NCBI GenBank assembly: GCA_027488865.1
Contig: JAIYAU010000024.1
Location: 62,001-126,000, forward strand
Reading direction: 5' to 3'
DNA: 64,000 bases
From: Cytophagaceae bacterium
GTDB lineage: Bacteria > Bacteroidota > Bacteroidia > Cytophagales > UBA9547
Shown: piece by piece, positions 33,877-42,255 of the stretch
Numbering within the stretch: the stretch's first letter is position 1
Layout of the letters: each line of letters starts with the position of its first letter
Notes under the pieces: generated by a model
Told to the model about the DNA's origin: nothing
The model's input: the letters and a program-made list of their open reading frames with translations, nothing else
Database searches by the model: none
Position numbers and translations under genes: made by a program

Positions 33877-36312
33877 TTAAAATGGATAGCCAATACTTAT
33901 ATTATAAATAGTTTGTTCACCTTTGCCAAGAATATTAGCCAAAGAAATTTTATTAATTCTGAGTTTTTCACCTTCTTCTCTTCCTGGGTCGTACATTTTA
34001 ATACCTGCATCTAATCTAAATATTAAAAAAGAAAAATCAAGTCTAATACCTAACCCTGCGCCTACGGCAATTTCTCTGTAGAATCTATCAAGCTTAAACT
34101 CAGCATTAGGTCTACTAGCAGTTTTTTCTCTAGCCCATACGTTGCCAACATCTGAGAAAATCGCACCAGCTATAAACTTATATATTTTAAACCTGCCTTC
34201 AAGATTCGCTTCCATGATAATTTCTCCAGGTTGCTCAAAACTGTATGAAATACTTCCATCAGCGTTTTTAACAGCATAACTTCCCGGCCCTAACCTTCGT
34301 GGGCTCCAAGCTCGGTTACTATTGCTACCACCAGAAAAGAAATATTTTTCGTAAGGTAAAAATGAATACCCATCGTAAGGAGCTACTATGCCTGACATGA
34401 TCCTAAAAGCAATGGTGTTTTTCTTGCCAATAGGTTGGTAAAATCTATAATCAGCCTGAAGTTTCCAAAACTTAAAATAGGGTAAGCCAAAAAGTGAATC
34501 CCGCTTAGATATTGTTTCTTCATTCACAATTTGGCTCAGTAAATTCGGCATTAGTCCGCCAAATTCGGCGGTGGCCCTAAAAAAATGTGCTCTCCTGTTT
34601 TTGGTAAGATCGTTGTTGTTATAAGTGTAGGTAAGGCCCATGTTAGTAATAATTGACCTTGTAAAACTGGTGAGAAGGTTATTCCCTTTTGCCGAAAGCT
34701 CAACCAATCGTGTTTGAAACAAAGGATCTAATATTTTTGCATTTACAATATTGACTTCCAAAGGGGTAATAATCAATCTTGAATAAAAGCCTGGCTGCAC
34801 AATGTAGCTGTAGTTACCCCTAATGTTGGTTCGAATATATTCTGGCCTTTCGGTATTGATATAACTTAATGTAAACTTTGTTTTTGGGTTAAAATCGTTA
34901 AATATAAAACGGTACTTACCAGGCAGAAGTAGTTTCGGTAAAGTAAGTGACGAGTTACTACTTAGCTCTCGTGTTCTATATATAATATTAGCATCTAACG
35001 CACTTGCCTGGCCTTCTATACCTCCTCTAATGTTAAAATCAAATAATTCACAACCTTTAAAGGTGTTTCTATTTAAGAAAGTGATACTACCAAAAGGTCC
35101 CGGAATCTGTTGGTTAATATTGGTAGTAACACCCCATTCATCTGAAAGCTGATATCGAGAAAGGGAGGAGGTATTGATATAAGCAATTAGGCTGTCACCA
35201 TCTACTTTTTGATAGTTCAAATTTACAAAACTGAACATATCCAATTGTGAAATCCTGTTTTGTGTTTTTTGGCTATTTGTTAAGTTATAAAGCTCCTTTG
35301 CCTTAATTGCGATTTTGCTATTAATCACGCGTTTGGAATAATAACGATAATAATACTCGTAGTTCACTCCATTAAACAAAATAGTGTCGACCCTTGGCTT
35401 AGACCTTCTTTTGTTATTTTTATCAATGATCATATAAATACTTTTAACAGCATACTGCGTATGAAAAGTACTTTTTGTTGGATTTTGGACATAAATCACC
35501 AAGTCTATTTGGTTTTTTAAACCAATGGAATCCACATCCATATATACGTATTGCCGCGTAAAGTCAAAATATCCGTTATTTTTTAATAATTTATAAATCC
35601 GCTCTCGTTCTTTGGTTAAATTCTCCTCGTCATAATTTTGGTTTGCTTTTACCAAGGTTTCTTTGTCAGCATTTATAATGCGAGAAATAGAGGTATCCTT
35701 AATGTCATATATTAGATTTCGAATTTTAAATACTTGTTTTTCATTAATTAGATAGCTCACATAGCCTAGTCTTCCTATAGTATCAATTTTGAAAGTAACT
35801 TCGCCAAAAAAATACCCTTTTGTTTGCAAATAGGTGGTCATTTCAGCGGCAGTGTTCTCAAGAACCTGCTGGTCAAGGTAGACTGGTGGCTCACCCATCA
35901 CCCGCATTAAATAGTTTCCATCACTTAATTGTTCGTTAAGCTTGCCAAGCTTTCTATTATGTTTGGCATTTAATTTTTTTATTTTTATTGAATCTTTTTC
36001 TGGCGACAACATATCCATCTTTTTATTAAATGTTATGTTGAGGTCAACTATTCTCCGTTCGATTTTTTTCTTATCGTATGCCTTTTCTCCCAACAGATAA
36101 AAGTAGAGATAAGGTTTCGTGCCAATAATGGGTAGTTTTCTGTTTGGTTTTTGTTTAATTAACAATTCAAATTGCTCTTTTTTAATATGCTTGTTTCCTT
36201 TAATACTCTGTTTGTGAAGCAGATATCTGTCCTTTTGTAGTAAAGGTGAATATTTACATCCTGTTATTAAGAAAAGAAAAGTTAATATTTGTATGTAAAT
36301 TCGATAGCGCAA
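33877..36312 (-). CDS. tamL: TamL-type BamA-family outer-membrane lipoprotein
   Basis: The lipobox (FLFLITGC) makes this an outer-membrane lipoprotein. POTRA-like periplasmic repeats extend to about residue 340. A 16-strand Omp85 barrel follows, with the typical loop-6 region (FFSGGSNSNRAWSPRRLGPGSY, including the conserved RAWS/RGW-like segment) and the last strand NISIGYPF ending in Phe. This matches TamL, the Bacteroidota lipoprotein form of TamA, which works with TamB on outer-membrane homeostasis. At 811 residues it is of family size. The only usable start is TTG at 36312, 11 nt from the divergent rRNA methyltransferase start. No tamB is adjacent. Confidence 0.87.
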   Translation of the reverse strand: MRYRIYIQILTFLFLITGCKYSPLLQKDRYLLHKQSIKGNKHIKKEQFELLIKQKPNRKLPIIGTKPYLYFYLLGEKAYDKKKIERRIVDLNITFNKKMDMLSPEKDSIKIKKLNAKHNRKLGKLNEQLSDGNYLMRVMGEPPVYLDQQVLENTAAEMTTYLQTKGYFFGEVTFKIDTIGRLGYVSYLINEKQVFKIRNLIYDIKDTSISRIINADKETLVKANQNYDEENLTKERERIYKLLKNNGYFDFTRQYVYMDVDSIGLKNQIDLVIYVQNPTKSTFHTQYAVKSIYMIIDKNNKRRSKPRVDTILFNGVNYEYYYRYYSKRVINSKIAIKAKELYNLTNSQKTQNRISQLDMFSFVNLNYQKVDGDSLIAYINTSSLSRYQLSDEWGVTTNINQQIPGPFGSITFLNRNTFKGCELFDFNIRGGIEGQASALDANIIYRTRELSSNSSLTLPKLLLPGKYRFIFNDFNPKTKFTLSYINTERPEYIRTNIRGNYSYIVQPGFYSRLIITPLEVNIVNAKILDPLFQTRLVELSAKGNNLLTSFTRSIITNMGLTYTYNNNDLTKNRRAHFFRATAEFGGLMPNLLSQIVNEETISKRDSLFGLPYFKFWKLQADYRFYQPIGKKNTIAFRIMSGIVAPYDGYSFLPYEKYFFSGGSNSNRAWSPRRLGPGSYAVKNADGSISYSFEQPGEIIMEANLEGRFKIYKFIAGAIFSDVGNVWAREKTASRPNAEFKLDRFYREIAVGAGLGIRLDFSFLIFRLDAGIKMYDPGREEGEKLRINKISLANILGKGEQTIYNISIGYPF

Positions 36313-36323
36313 AATAAAAGAGG

Positions 36324-37064
36324 ATGATTACGAAGAACGAGATAAAACTTGTCAAATCACTGCAAATTAAGAAATACAGAAAAGAACAGCAATGTTTTGT
36401 GGTAGAAGGTACAAAAAGTGTGCAAGAATTAATCTCCTCAAGTTTTGAAATTGAAACAATTTATGCTAGTGCTAAGTTTCTGGCCACACATAAAACACTA
36501 CTAAGCTCGTACACCGAAAATCTGAAAATAGTAGATGAGTCGATTTTGTCCACTTTGGGAAGTTACGAAAATAATACCAATGTTTTAGCAGTAGCACGCA
36601 TGAGCACACCACAAATAAGCCAATTGACCTTAGATAATGTGGTTTTATTGTTGGACGATATCAGAGATCCAGGTAATCTAGGTACAATTATTCGGACAGC
36701 TGACTGGTTCGGTATCAATCACATTATTTGCAGTAAGGAGACAGCTGAATTTTATAATCCAAAAGTAATACAAGCCACAATGGGTTCTTTTGCCCGTGTT
36801 AAGGCTTATTATGAAGAACTTGTGGAAGTCATCAAAAATCATCCACAAGTACCTATTTATGGCGCTTATCTTGACGGCGATAACATTAAAAATATAAACA
36901 TTACAAAACCCGCATTTTTGGCCATAGGCAATGAAGCCAACGGAATAAGCCCAGAAATTGGTAACCACATAAGTCAAAGAATATCTATACAAGGCTTTGG
37001 TAAAGCGGAATCTCTTAATGCTGGAGTGGCAGCGGGTATTATGATGTTTGCCTTGTGCTCTTAG
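36324..37064 (+). CDS. TrmH/SpoU family RNA 2'-O-methyltransferase
   Basis: The SPOUT knot motifs are intact: VLLLDDIRDPGNLGTIIRTADWFGINHIICS (motif 1), AIGNEANGISPEI (motif 2) and SLNAGVAAGIMMF (motif 3). The N-terminal ~95 residues are the substrate-binding domain (LRKYRKEQQCFVVEGTKSVQEL-like) common to TrmH/RlmB-like 23S rRNA methyltransferases. It methylates a ribose in rRNA or tRNA using SAM; the target base is not readable. It is divergent from tamL. Confidence 0.9.
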   Translation: MITKNEIKLVKSLQIKKYRKEQQCFVVEGTKSVQELISSSFEIETIYASAKFLATHKTLLSSYTENLKIVDESILSTLGSYENNTNVLAVARMSTPQISQLTLDNVVLLLDDIRDPGNLGTIIRTADWFGINHIICSKETAEFYNPKVIQATMGSFARVKAYYEELVEVIKNHPQVPIYGAYLDGDNIKNINITKPAFLAIGNEANGISPEIGNHISQRISIQGFGKAESLNAGVAAGIMMFALCS

Positions 37065-37083
37065 AAATTATATCTATTGAATT

Positions 37084-37152
37084 TATCAATTCGATTGCGT
37101 AACCTATGATAAATCATAAGATTGGTAATTTTATGATAACAATGAATTGATA
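37084..37152. repeat. Nested inverted repeat between the two RNA methyltransferase genes
   Basis: TATCAATTC (37084-37092) pairs with GAATTGATA (37144-37152), extended by GATTG/CAAT with one bulged base. A second imperfect hairpin (CTATGAT/ATCATAAG) is nested inside. It may be a terminator, a cruciform or an RNA structure. The -7 element TAACTTTG of the next gene (37157-37164) follows directly. Confidence 0.45.
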
Positions 37153-37156
37153 TTTT

Positions 37157-37164
37157 TAACTTTG
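37157..37164 (+). promoter_or_regulatory. Possible -7 element (TAACTTTG) for the THUMP methyltransferase
   Basis: The octamer matches TAnnTTTG 23 nt before ATG 37187. No -33 TTG at proper spacing was found. Confidence 0.4.
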
Positions 37165-37186
37165 CCATTCATATTATTTGTTTTTT

Positions 37187-38350
37187 ATGTCGCATCCAAT
37201 TGAAAGTACCATTACCATTACTTGCTCCAAAAGAATTACACCATACTTAGAAAGAGAGGTAGAAATGCTCGGTTACACAATTTTTGATAAAAACATTAAT
37301 TCAGTGAGCATTAATGGCACGATGGCAGATGCCATGAAATTGAACTTTTATGTTCGTACAGGCAACCAAGTACTATACAAAATTGCGGAATTTAACGTGG
37401 CAGAGCCCAAGGCTTTGTTTAAAAAAATGTTGGATATTCAATGGGACACTTGGCTCAAAGAAGATGGCTATTTTAGCATTGTGTCTACCGGCAACAACGA
37501 GAACATAGATAATTTTATGTATGTAAACCAAGTATGTAAAGATGCCATCGCAGATTTTTTTATGGGTAAATATGGGCAACGACCTGATTCGGGGCCCGAA
37601 AAAAATAAGGCCGTTATTAGCATCTATTGGGTTGATGATGTGTGCACAGTGTATTTAGACACAAGTGGCGAAACACTCACAAAACATAATTATAGAAAAG
37701 TTCCCTTTAAAGCCCCTATGCAAGAGGCGCTCGCTGCAGCCACCATACTGGCCACAGGCTGGGACATGGATTCCAATTTTGTTAATCCCATGTGTGGTAG
37801 TGGCACTTTAGCTATCGAAGCGGCACTTATGGTACAAAACAAATACCCAGGCTTGTTGAGAAATTATTATGCCTTTATGCACTTTAAGGTGTATGAAGAG
37901 GATGACTGGGAGGCCATTAGAAAAGAAGCCAAATCGATTATAAAAAAAGATATTCAAGCCAAAATAATAGCCTCAGATAGAGATCCTTTGGCTATTGACG
38001 TAGCTAAAAGGAATGCACAAACTGCCGGTGTAGATCACCTCATCCATTTTGAAGTTTGTGATTTTGAAAATACTACCATCCCTGAAGGTGCAGGCGTGGT
38101 ATTTATTAATCCAGAATATGGCCATCGCCTTGGAGACCTAGATATTTTGGAAGAGGTATATATTGGAATTGGAGACTTTTTTAAGAAAAGTTGTGCTGGC
38201 TATTTGGGCTGCGTATTTACTGGAAACCTGGATTTAGGTAAAAAAATTGGACTAAAGCCAAAAAGGAAAACTGAATTTTACAATGGCAAAATTGATTGTC
38301 GTTTGTTCCAATTTGAACTCTACAAAGGATCTAAAACAATTAAGGTATAA
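37187..38350 (+). CDS. THUMP-domain class I RNA methyltransferase (RlmL/YpsC-like)
   Basis: An N-terminal THUMP-type RNA-binding part (about 1-160) precedes a Rossmann methyltransferase with NPMCGSGTLAIEAALM (SAM site) and IIASDRDPLAIDVAKRNAQTAGV. The catalytic motif reads FINPEYGHRLGD where E. coli-type enzymes have NPPYGxRL; as I recall the Bacteroidota homologues commonly have NPEYG. It most likely makes N2-methylguanosine in 23S rRNA. ATG 37187 is preferred to a TTG three codons earlier. About 388 residues, normal for the single-domain form. Confidence 0.87.
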   Translation: MSHPIESTITITCSKRITPYLEREVEMLGYTIFDKNINSVSINGTMADAMKLNFYVRTGNQVLYKIAEFNVAEPKALFKKMLDIQWDTWLKEDGYFSIVSTGNNENIDNFMYVNQVCKDAIADFFMGKYGQRPDSGPEKNKAVISIYWVDDVCTVYLDTSGETLTKHNYRKVPFKAPMQEALAAATILATGWDMDSNFVNPMCGSGTLAIEAALMVQNKYPGLLRNYYAFMHFKVYEEDDWEAIRKEAKSIIKKDIQAKIIASDRDPLAIDVAKRNAQTAGVDHLIHFEVCDFENTTIPEGAGVVFINPEYGHRLGDLDILEEVYIGIGDFFKKSCAGYLGCVFTGNLDLGKKIGLKPKRKTEFYNGKIDCRLFQFELYKGSKTIKV

Positions 38351-38482
38351 ACACCCTAATAACTAGCTGATTAGAATAAAACCGAAAAAAATCAGCAATA
38401 AACAGCTAATATGTTTCCTACTACACAATACGGGTTAAACATTGGACTTATGAATTAGGTTTACATAACAAGCATCAAAATC

Positions 38483-38947
38483 ATGAAAGTTTACAAACTG
38501 GAAACAATTCAAATTTTGCCTATTTCGTTAGAAGAGGCATGGGATTTTTTTTCAACACCTAAAAATTTACAAAAAATCACCCCGAAAGAACTAGATTTTA
38601 AGATATTACCTGATTTTAAAGATCAAAAGATGTTTCCTGGTCAGGTTATAAATTATATTGTAAAGCCAGTATTAAATATCCCAATGAGATGGACTACAGA
38701 AATAACACATGTAGCTCAAAATCAATATTTTGTGGACGAACAACGATTTGGTCCTTACGCATTTTGGCATCACAAACATTTTTTTAAGGCAGTGGAAGGT
38801 GGCGTAGAAATGATAGACGAGGTGCATTATGCACTTCCTTTTGGAATTTTAGGTAATATTGCTCATGTACTTTTTGTAAAGAACAAACTAAATTCTATTT
38901 TTAGCTTTAGAAAAGAGACTTTGGAAAAATATTTTAGGAAGGGTTAG
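38483..38947 (+). CDS. SRPBCC (START-like) ligand-binding protein
   Basis: The 154-residue protein has the polyketide-cyclase/START fold pattern: LPISLEEAWDFFSTPKNLQKITP at the start and FRKETLEKYF at the last long helix, with a beta-sheet between (FVDEQRFGPYAFWHHKHFFKAVEGGVEMIDEVHYALPFG). Members of this subgroup bind hydrophobic molecules; the ligand is unknown. There is no signal peptide. It stands alone, 132 nt after the methyltransferase gene, and appears conserved as a short cytosolic protein in Bacteroidota. Confidence 0.82.
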   Translation: MKVYKLETIQILPISLEEAWDFFSTPKNLQKITPKELDFKILPDFKDQKMFPGQVINYIVKPVLNIPMRWTTEITHVAQNQYFVDEQRFGPYAFWHHKHFFKAVEGGVEMIDEVHYALPFGILGNIAHVLFVKNKLNSIFSFRKETLEKYFRKG

Positions 38948-39055
38948 CGCAATATTCTTTTACCAAATTATCTATAAATCAAGGTAATGTCTTCTGGCAT
39001 GTTAATTTTATTTGTGAAAAATTACATCCGTAACAAGTACGTGCTATAAGGCATG

Positions 39056-39083
39056 TTGCTTGATTCCAATTGCATTACCTTTG
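39056..39083 (+). promoter_or_regulatory. Promoter TTG-N17-TACCTTTG before the 64-residue ORF
   Basis: TTG at 39056-39058, 17 nt, then TACCTTTG at 39076-39083, an exact -7 match, 23 nt before ATG 39107. It is one of the best promoter matches in the window and supports the small ORF as a real gene. Confidence 0.6.
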
Positions 39084-39106
39084 AAATACTAAAACGATAA
39101 TATTTT

Positions 39107-39301
39107 ATGAAACTACCTGTATCTATGGAACTTGCCAACTACGGCGCACTTGGTTTTGACACCTACCGTAATTTTACCAAAACAAAAGAGTTTAAAAAGT
39201 TTGTAAAACTCTCCAAATACCTGTTAACAGGAGCATTACCACAAATTCAGAAAAGAGCATATAAACTTAGAATGGCGGGTGTAGAATTTCATCAACGGTA
39301 A
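39107..39301 (+). CDS. Small basic protein of unknown function
   Basis: The 64-residue protein (MKLPVSMELANYG ... AGVEFHQR) is strongly basic, with Lys/Arg-rich helices (KTKEFKKFVKLSKYL and QKRAYKLRMAGV). It has no membrane helix or signal peptide. I do not know the family. It has a good promoter 23 nt upstream and fills an otherwise empty gap before polA. The excess of positive charge would suit nucleic-acid or membrane-surface binding, which is only a guess. Confidence 0.5.
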   Translation: MKLPVSMELANYGALGFDTYRNFTKTKEFKKFVKLSKYLLTGALPQIQKRAYKLRMAGVEFHQR

Positions 39302-39396
39302 ATTGAATTTATATCAGAATTTTTGTTGACCTAACAATTCATGGATCTACATAGAAACACTATATTTGGTTTTAAAATAATCATTTAGCGTTTTTT

Positions 39397-42240
39397 ATGT
39401 CAAAAAAATTATTTTTGTTAGATGCATTTGCACTAATATACCGTGCACATTTTGCTTTAAGTAAAAGCCCACGCATCAACTCCAAAGGCATGAATACAAA
39501 TGCCTCCTTTGGCTTTACAAATACGCTTTTAGAAGTAATCAACAAAGAAAAACCCACACATATAGCCGTGGCTTTTGATACAAAAGCGCCTACTTTTAGG
39601 CACGAGCAATTTGAAGAATATAAGGCGCATCGCCAGTCGCAACCAGAAGATATCACTTCTAATATTCCTTATATCATTAAGTTGGTGGAGGGTTTTGGCA
39701 TACCTTGCCTCATGATGGACGGCTACGAAGCTGATGATGTTATTGGCACTATTGCTAAAAAGGCTGCTAAAAATGGTTTTGATACCTACATGATGACAAG
39801 TGATAAAGACTATGGACAACTGGTTGAAGACCATATATTTATATATCGCCCAGCTTTTATGGGAAATGGGCCCGAAGTCTATGATACCGCAAAGGTGCTT
39901 CTTAAATTTGGCATTAATCACGTTGACCAAGTAAGAGATATTTTGGGACTTCAAGGTGATGCCTCTGATAACATTCCTGGAATACCAGGAATTGGAGAAA
40001 AAACGGCACAAAAACTGTTGGCTGAATATGGTTCTGTAGAAAATTTGATTGCTAATTCTGATAAACTTAGCGGAAAATTGAAGGAGAATGTGGTTAATTT
40101 TGCGCAGCAAGGCCTCATGTCAAAAGAACTAGCCACTATTTTTACAGATGTACCTGTTGAGTTCGATGAGGATAAATTGTTGTACACTGGCCCCATACGT
40201 GAGATTTTAGAACCAGTATTGGATGAACTTGAATTTAGAACCTTAAAAAAACGTGTTTTAGGGGATGTTGAAGAAGATAGTACTCCAAAACCAAAACAGA
40301 TATCTGTTGAGACTAAATCAAAAAAAGACACAAACCAATTAAGTTTATTTGGGCTGGCAGAAGCAGATGGCAAAGGGGTCACTACCACTGACGAAGACTT
40401 AGAAACAGAAACAGAACTTGTAAGCAAATTTAATATAAACAACACCTTACATCGTTATAAACTTCTGGATACCTACGAATTAAGAACGTGGTTAATAGAA
40501 TTTATAGAATTGCAAGACGAATTTTGTTTTGACACAGAAACAGACAATATTGAAGCAATCGATGCCAATCTGATTGGTTTATCCTTTTCTTATACTCCAA
40601 GTGAAGCATACTACGTACCTATCCCAAAAGAAAGACAAGCAGCTGTGGAAATATTGGCTGAATTTAAGTCTGTTTTGGAAAATGAGAAAATTACTAAAAT
40701 TGGTCAAAATTTAAAATATGATATCACAGTTTTGCAAAACTATGACATCGAAGTAAAAGGGCCAATTTTTGATACAATGTTGGCTCATTACATCTTGGAT
40801 CCTGAAACTCGCCATGGAATGGACGTGTTATCAGCAAGATTTTTAAACTACACGCCCATTTCAATTTCAGAATTAATAGGCAAGAAGGGCAAGGAACAAG
40901 GAAACATGACCGATGTAGACTTGGCCAAAGTCGCAGAATATGCAGCAGAGGATGCAGATATTACGCTTCAGCTAAAAAATGTATTTGCACCGAAATTGAA
41001 GTCGTTTAATGCAGATAAGTTATTTTGGGAAGTAGAAACACCGCTCATTGCTGTATTGGCCGACATGGAACGTAGTGGTATAAAAATTGACACCAATGCC
41101 CTTGCTGAGTTTTCTGATATTCTACAGCAAGATATTATACAAGCCGAGGCCAAAGTGTATGAAGCCGCAGGAATGAAATTTAATGTAGCCTCTCCAAAAC
41201 AACTTGGAGAGGTACTTTTTGAAAGACTTAAGTTAGATCCGAAGGCTAAAAAAACTAAAACAGGCCAATATGCGACAGGCGAAGAAATTCTTTCTAAACT
41301 TGCCTACGAGCATCCCATTGCCAAGCATATTCTTGAATATAGAGAGTATCAAAAACTGAAATCTACTTACGTCGATGCCTTGCCATTACTTATAAACCCT
41401 GCCGATCAAAGGGTTCATACTTCTTATAACCAGGCAGTGGCAGCTACGGGACGGTTAAGCTCAACCAATCCTAATTTGCAAAATATCCCTATCAGAACTG
41501 ACAAAGGAAAAGAAATTAGAAAGGCATTTGTACCCCGAAATGAGGATTATACTATTTTAAGTTGTGACTATTCTCAAATTGAACTTAGAATAATGGCAGC
41601 CTTCAGTAAAGACGAAAGTATGCTGGACGCCTTCAGCAAGGGCATAGATATCCATACTAACACCGCCAGCAAGGTATTTAAGGTAGATATTGAAGAAGTA
41701 ACTGGTGAGATGCGTCGTAAAGCCAAAATGGTCAATTTCGGGATAATTTATGGCATTACACCATTTGGTTTGGCACAAAGACTTGATATACCACGAAAAG
41801 AAGCAGGTGAAATTATCAACAATTATTTTGCCCAATTTTCAACCGTAAAGGGTTTTATGGATAAATGCATTAATGATGCCCGAGAAGCTGGCTATGTAGA
41901 AACTATTTTAGGAAGAAGAAGATATTTAAGAGATATCAATTCCGCCAATCAAACTCTTAGGGGTTTTGCTGAACGTAACGCCATAAACGCCCCTATACAA
42001 GGAAGTGCTGCCGACATGATAAAAGTGGCAATGATAAATATTCATGACTGGATGAAAAAACAAAACCTAAAATCAAAAATGGTGCTTCAGGTACATGATG
42101 AATTGGTATTTGATGCGCATAAAGACGAGGTTGCGTATATGAAACCAATTATTGAAAACTTAATGAAAACGGCCATTTCTTTACCAGTGCCCATGGAGGT
42201 CGGGATGGGGGAAGGGGTTAATTGGCTAGAGGCTCATTAG
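39397..42240 (+). CDS. polA: DNA polymerase I
   Basis: Pol I fills gaps and removes RNA primers. The 5'-3' exonuclease (FEN) domain runs about 1-300 (LLDAFALIYRAHFAL, YEADDVIGT, SDKDYGQLV, GDASDNIPGIPGIGEKTA). The 3'-5' exonuclease domain starts with Asp379-x-Glu381 (CFDTETD), so proofreading residues are present. The polymerase domain has CDYSQIELRIMAAFS (motif A), RRKAKMVNFGIIYG (motif B) and LQVHDELVF (motif C). At 947 residues it is full length. A -7-like TATATTTG at 39361-39368 may serve it. It converges on the TonB receptor gene with 15 nt between stops. Confidence 0.98.
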   Translation: MSKKLFLLDAFALIYRAHFALSKSPRINSKGMNTNASFGFTNTLLEVINKEKPTHIAVAFDTKAPTFRHEQFEEYKAHRQSQPEDITSNIPYIIKLVEGFGIPCLMMDGYEADDVIGTIAKKAAKNGFDTYMMTSDKDYGQLVEDHIFIYRPAFMGNGPEVYDTAKVLLKFGINHVDQVRDILGLQGDASDNIPGIPGIGEKTAQKLLAEYGSVENLIANSDKLSGKLKENVVNFAQQGLMSKELATIFTDVPVEFDEDKLLYTGPIREILEPVLDELEFRTLKKRVLGDVEEDSTPKPKQISVETKSKKDTNQLSLFGLAEADGKGVTTTDEDLETETELVSKFNINNTLHRYKLLDTYELRTWLIEFIELQDEFCFDTETDNIEAIDANLIGLSFSYTPSEAYYVPIPKERQAAVEILAEFKSVLENEKITKIGQNLKYDITVLQNYDIEVKGPIFDTMLAHYILDPETRHGMDVLSARFLNYTPISISELIGKKGKEQGNMTDVDLAKVAEYAAEDADITLQLKNVFAPKLKSFNADKLFWEVETPLIAVLADMERSGIKIDTNALAEFSDILQQDIIQAEAKVYEAAGMKFNVASPKQLGEVLFERLKLDPKAKKTKTGQYATGEEILSKLAYEHPIAKHILEYREYQKLKSTYVDALPLLINPADQRVHTSYNQAVAATGRLSSTNPNLQNIPIRTDKGKEIRKAFVPRNEDYTILSCDYSQIELRIMAAFSKDESMLDAFSKGIDIHTNTASKVFKVDIEEVTGEMRRKAKMVNFGIIYGITPFGLAQRLDIPRKEAGEIINNYFAQFSTVKGFMDKCINDAREAGYVETILGRRRYLRDINSANQTLRGFAERNAINAPIQGSAADMIKVAMINIHDWMKKQNLKSKMVLQVHDELVFDAHKDEVAYMKPIIENLMKTAISLPVPMEVGMGEGVNWLEAH

Positions 42241-42255
42241 TTTATGTCTTTTGCT

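Noticed and set aside
39529-40445. Two antisense frames opposite polA (up to 193 codons)
   Set aside because: Shadows of the polA reading frame without promoter or conserved motif.
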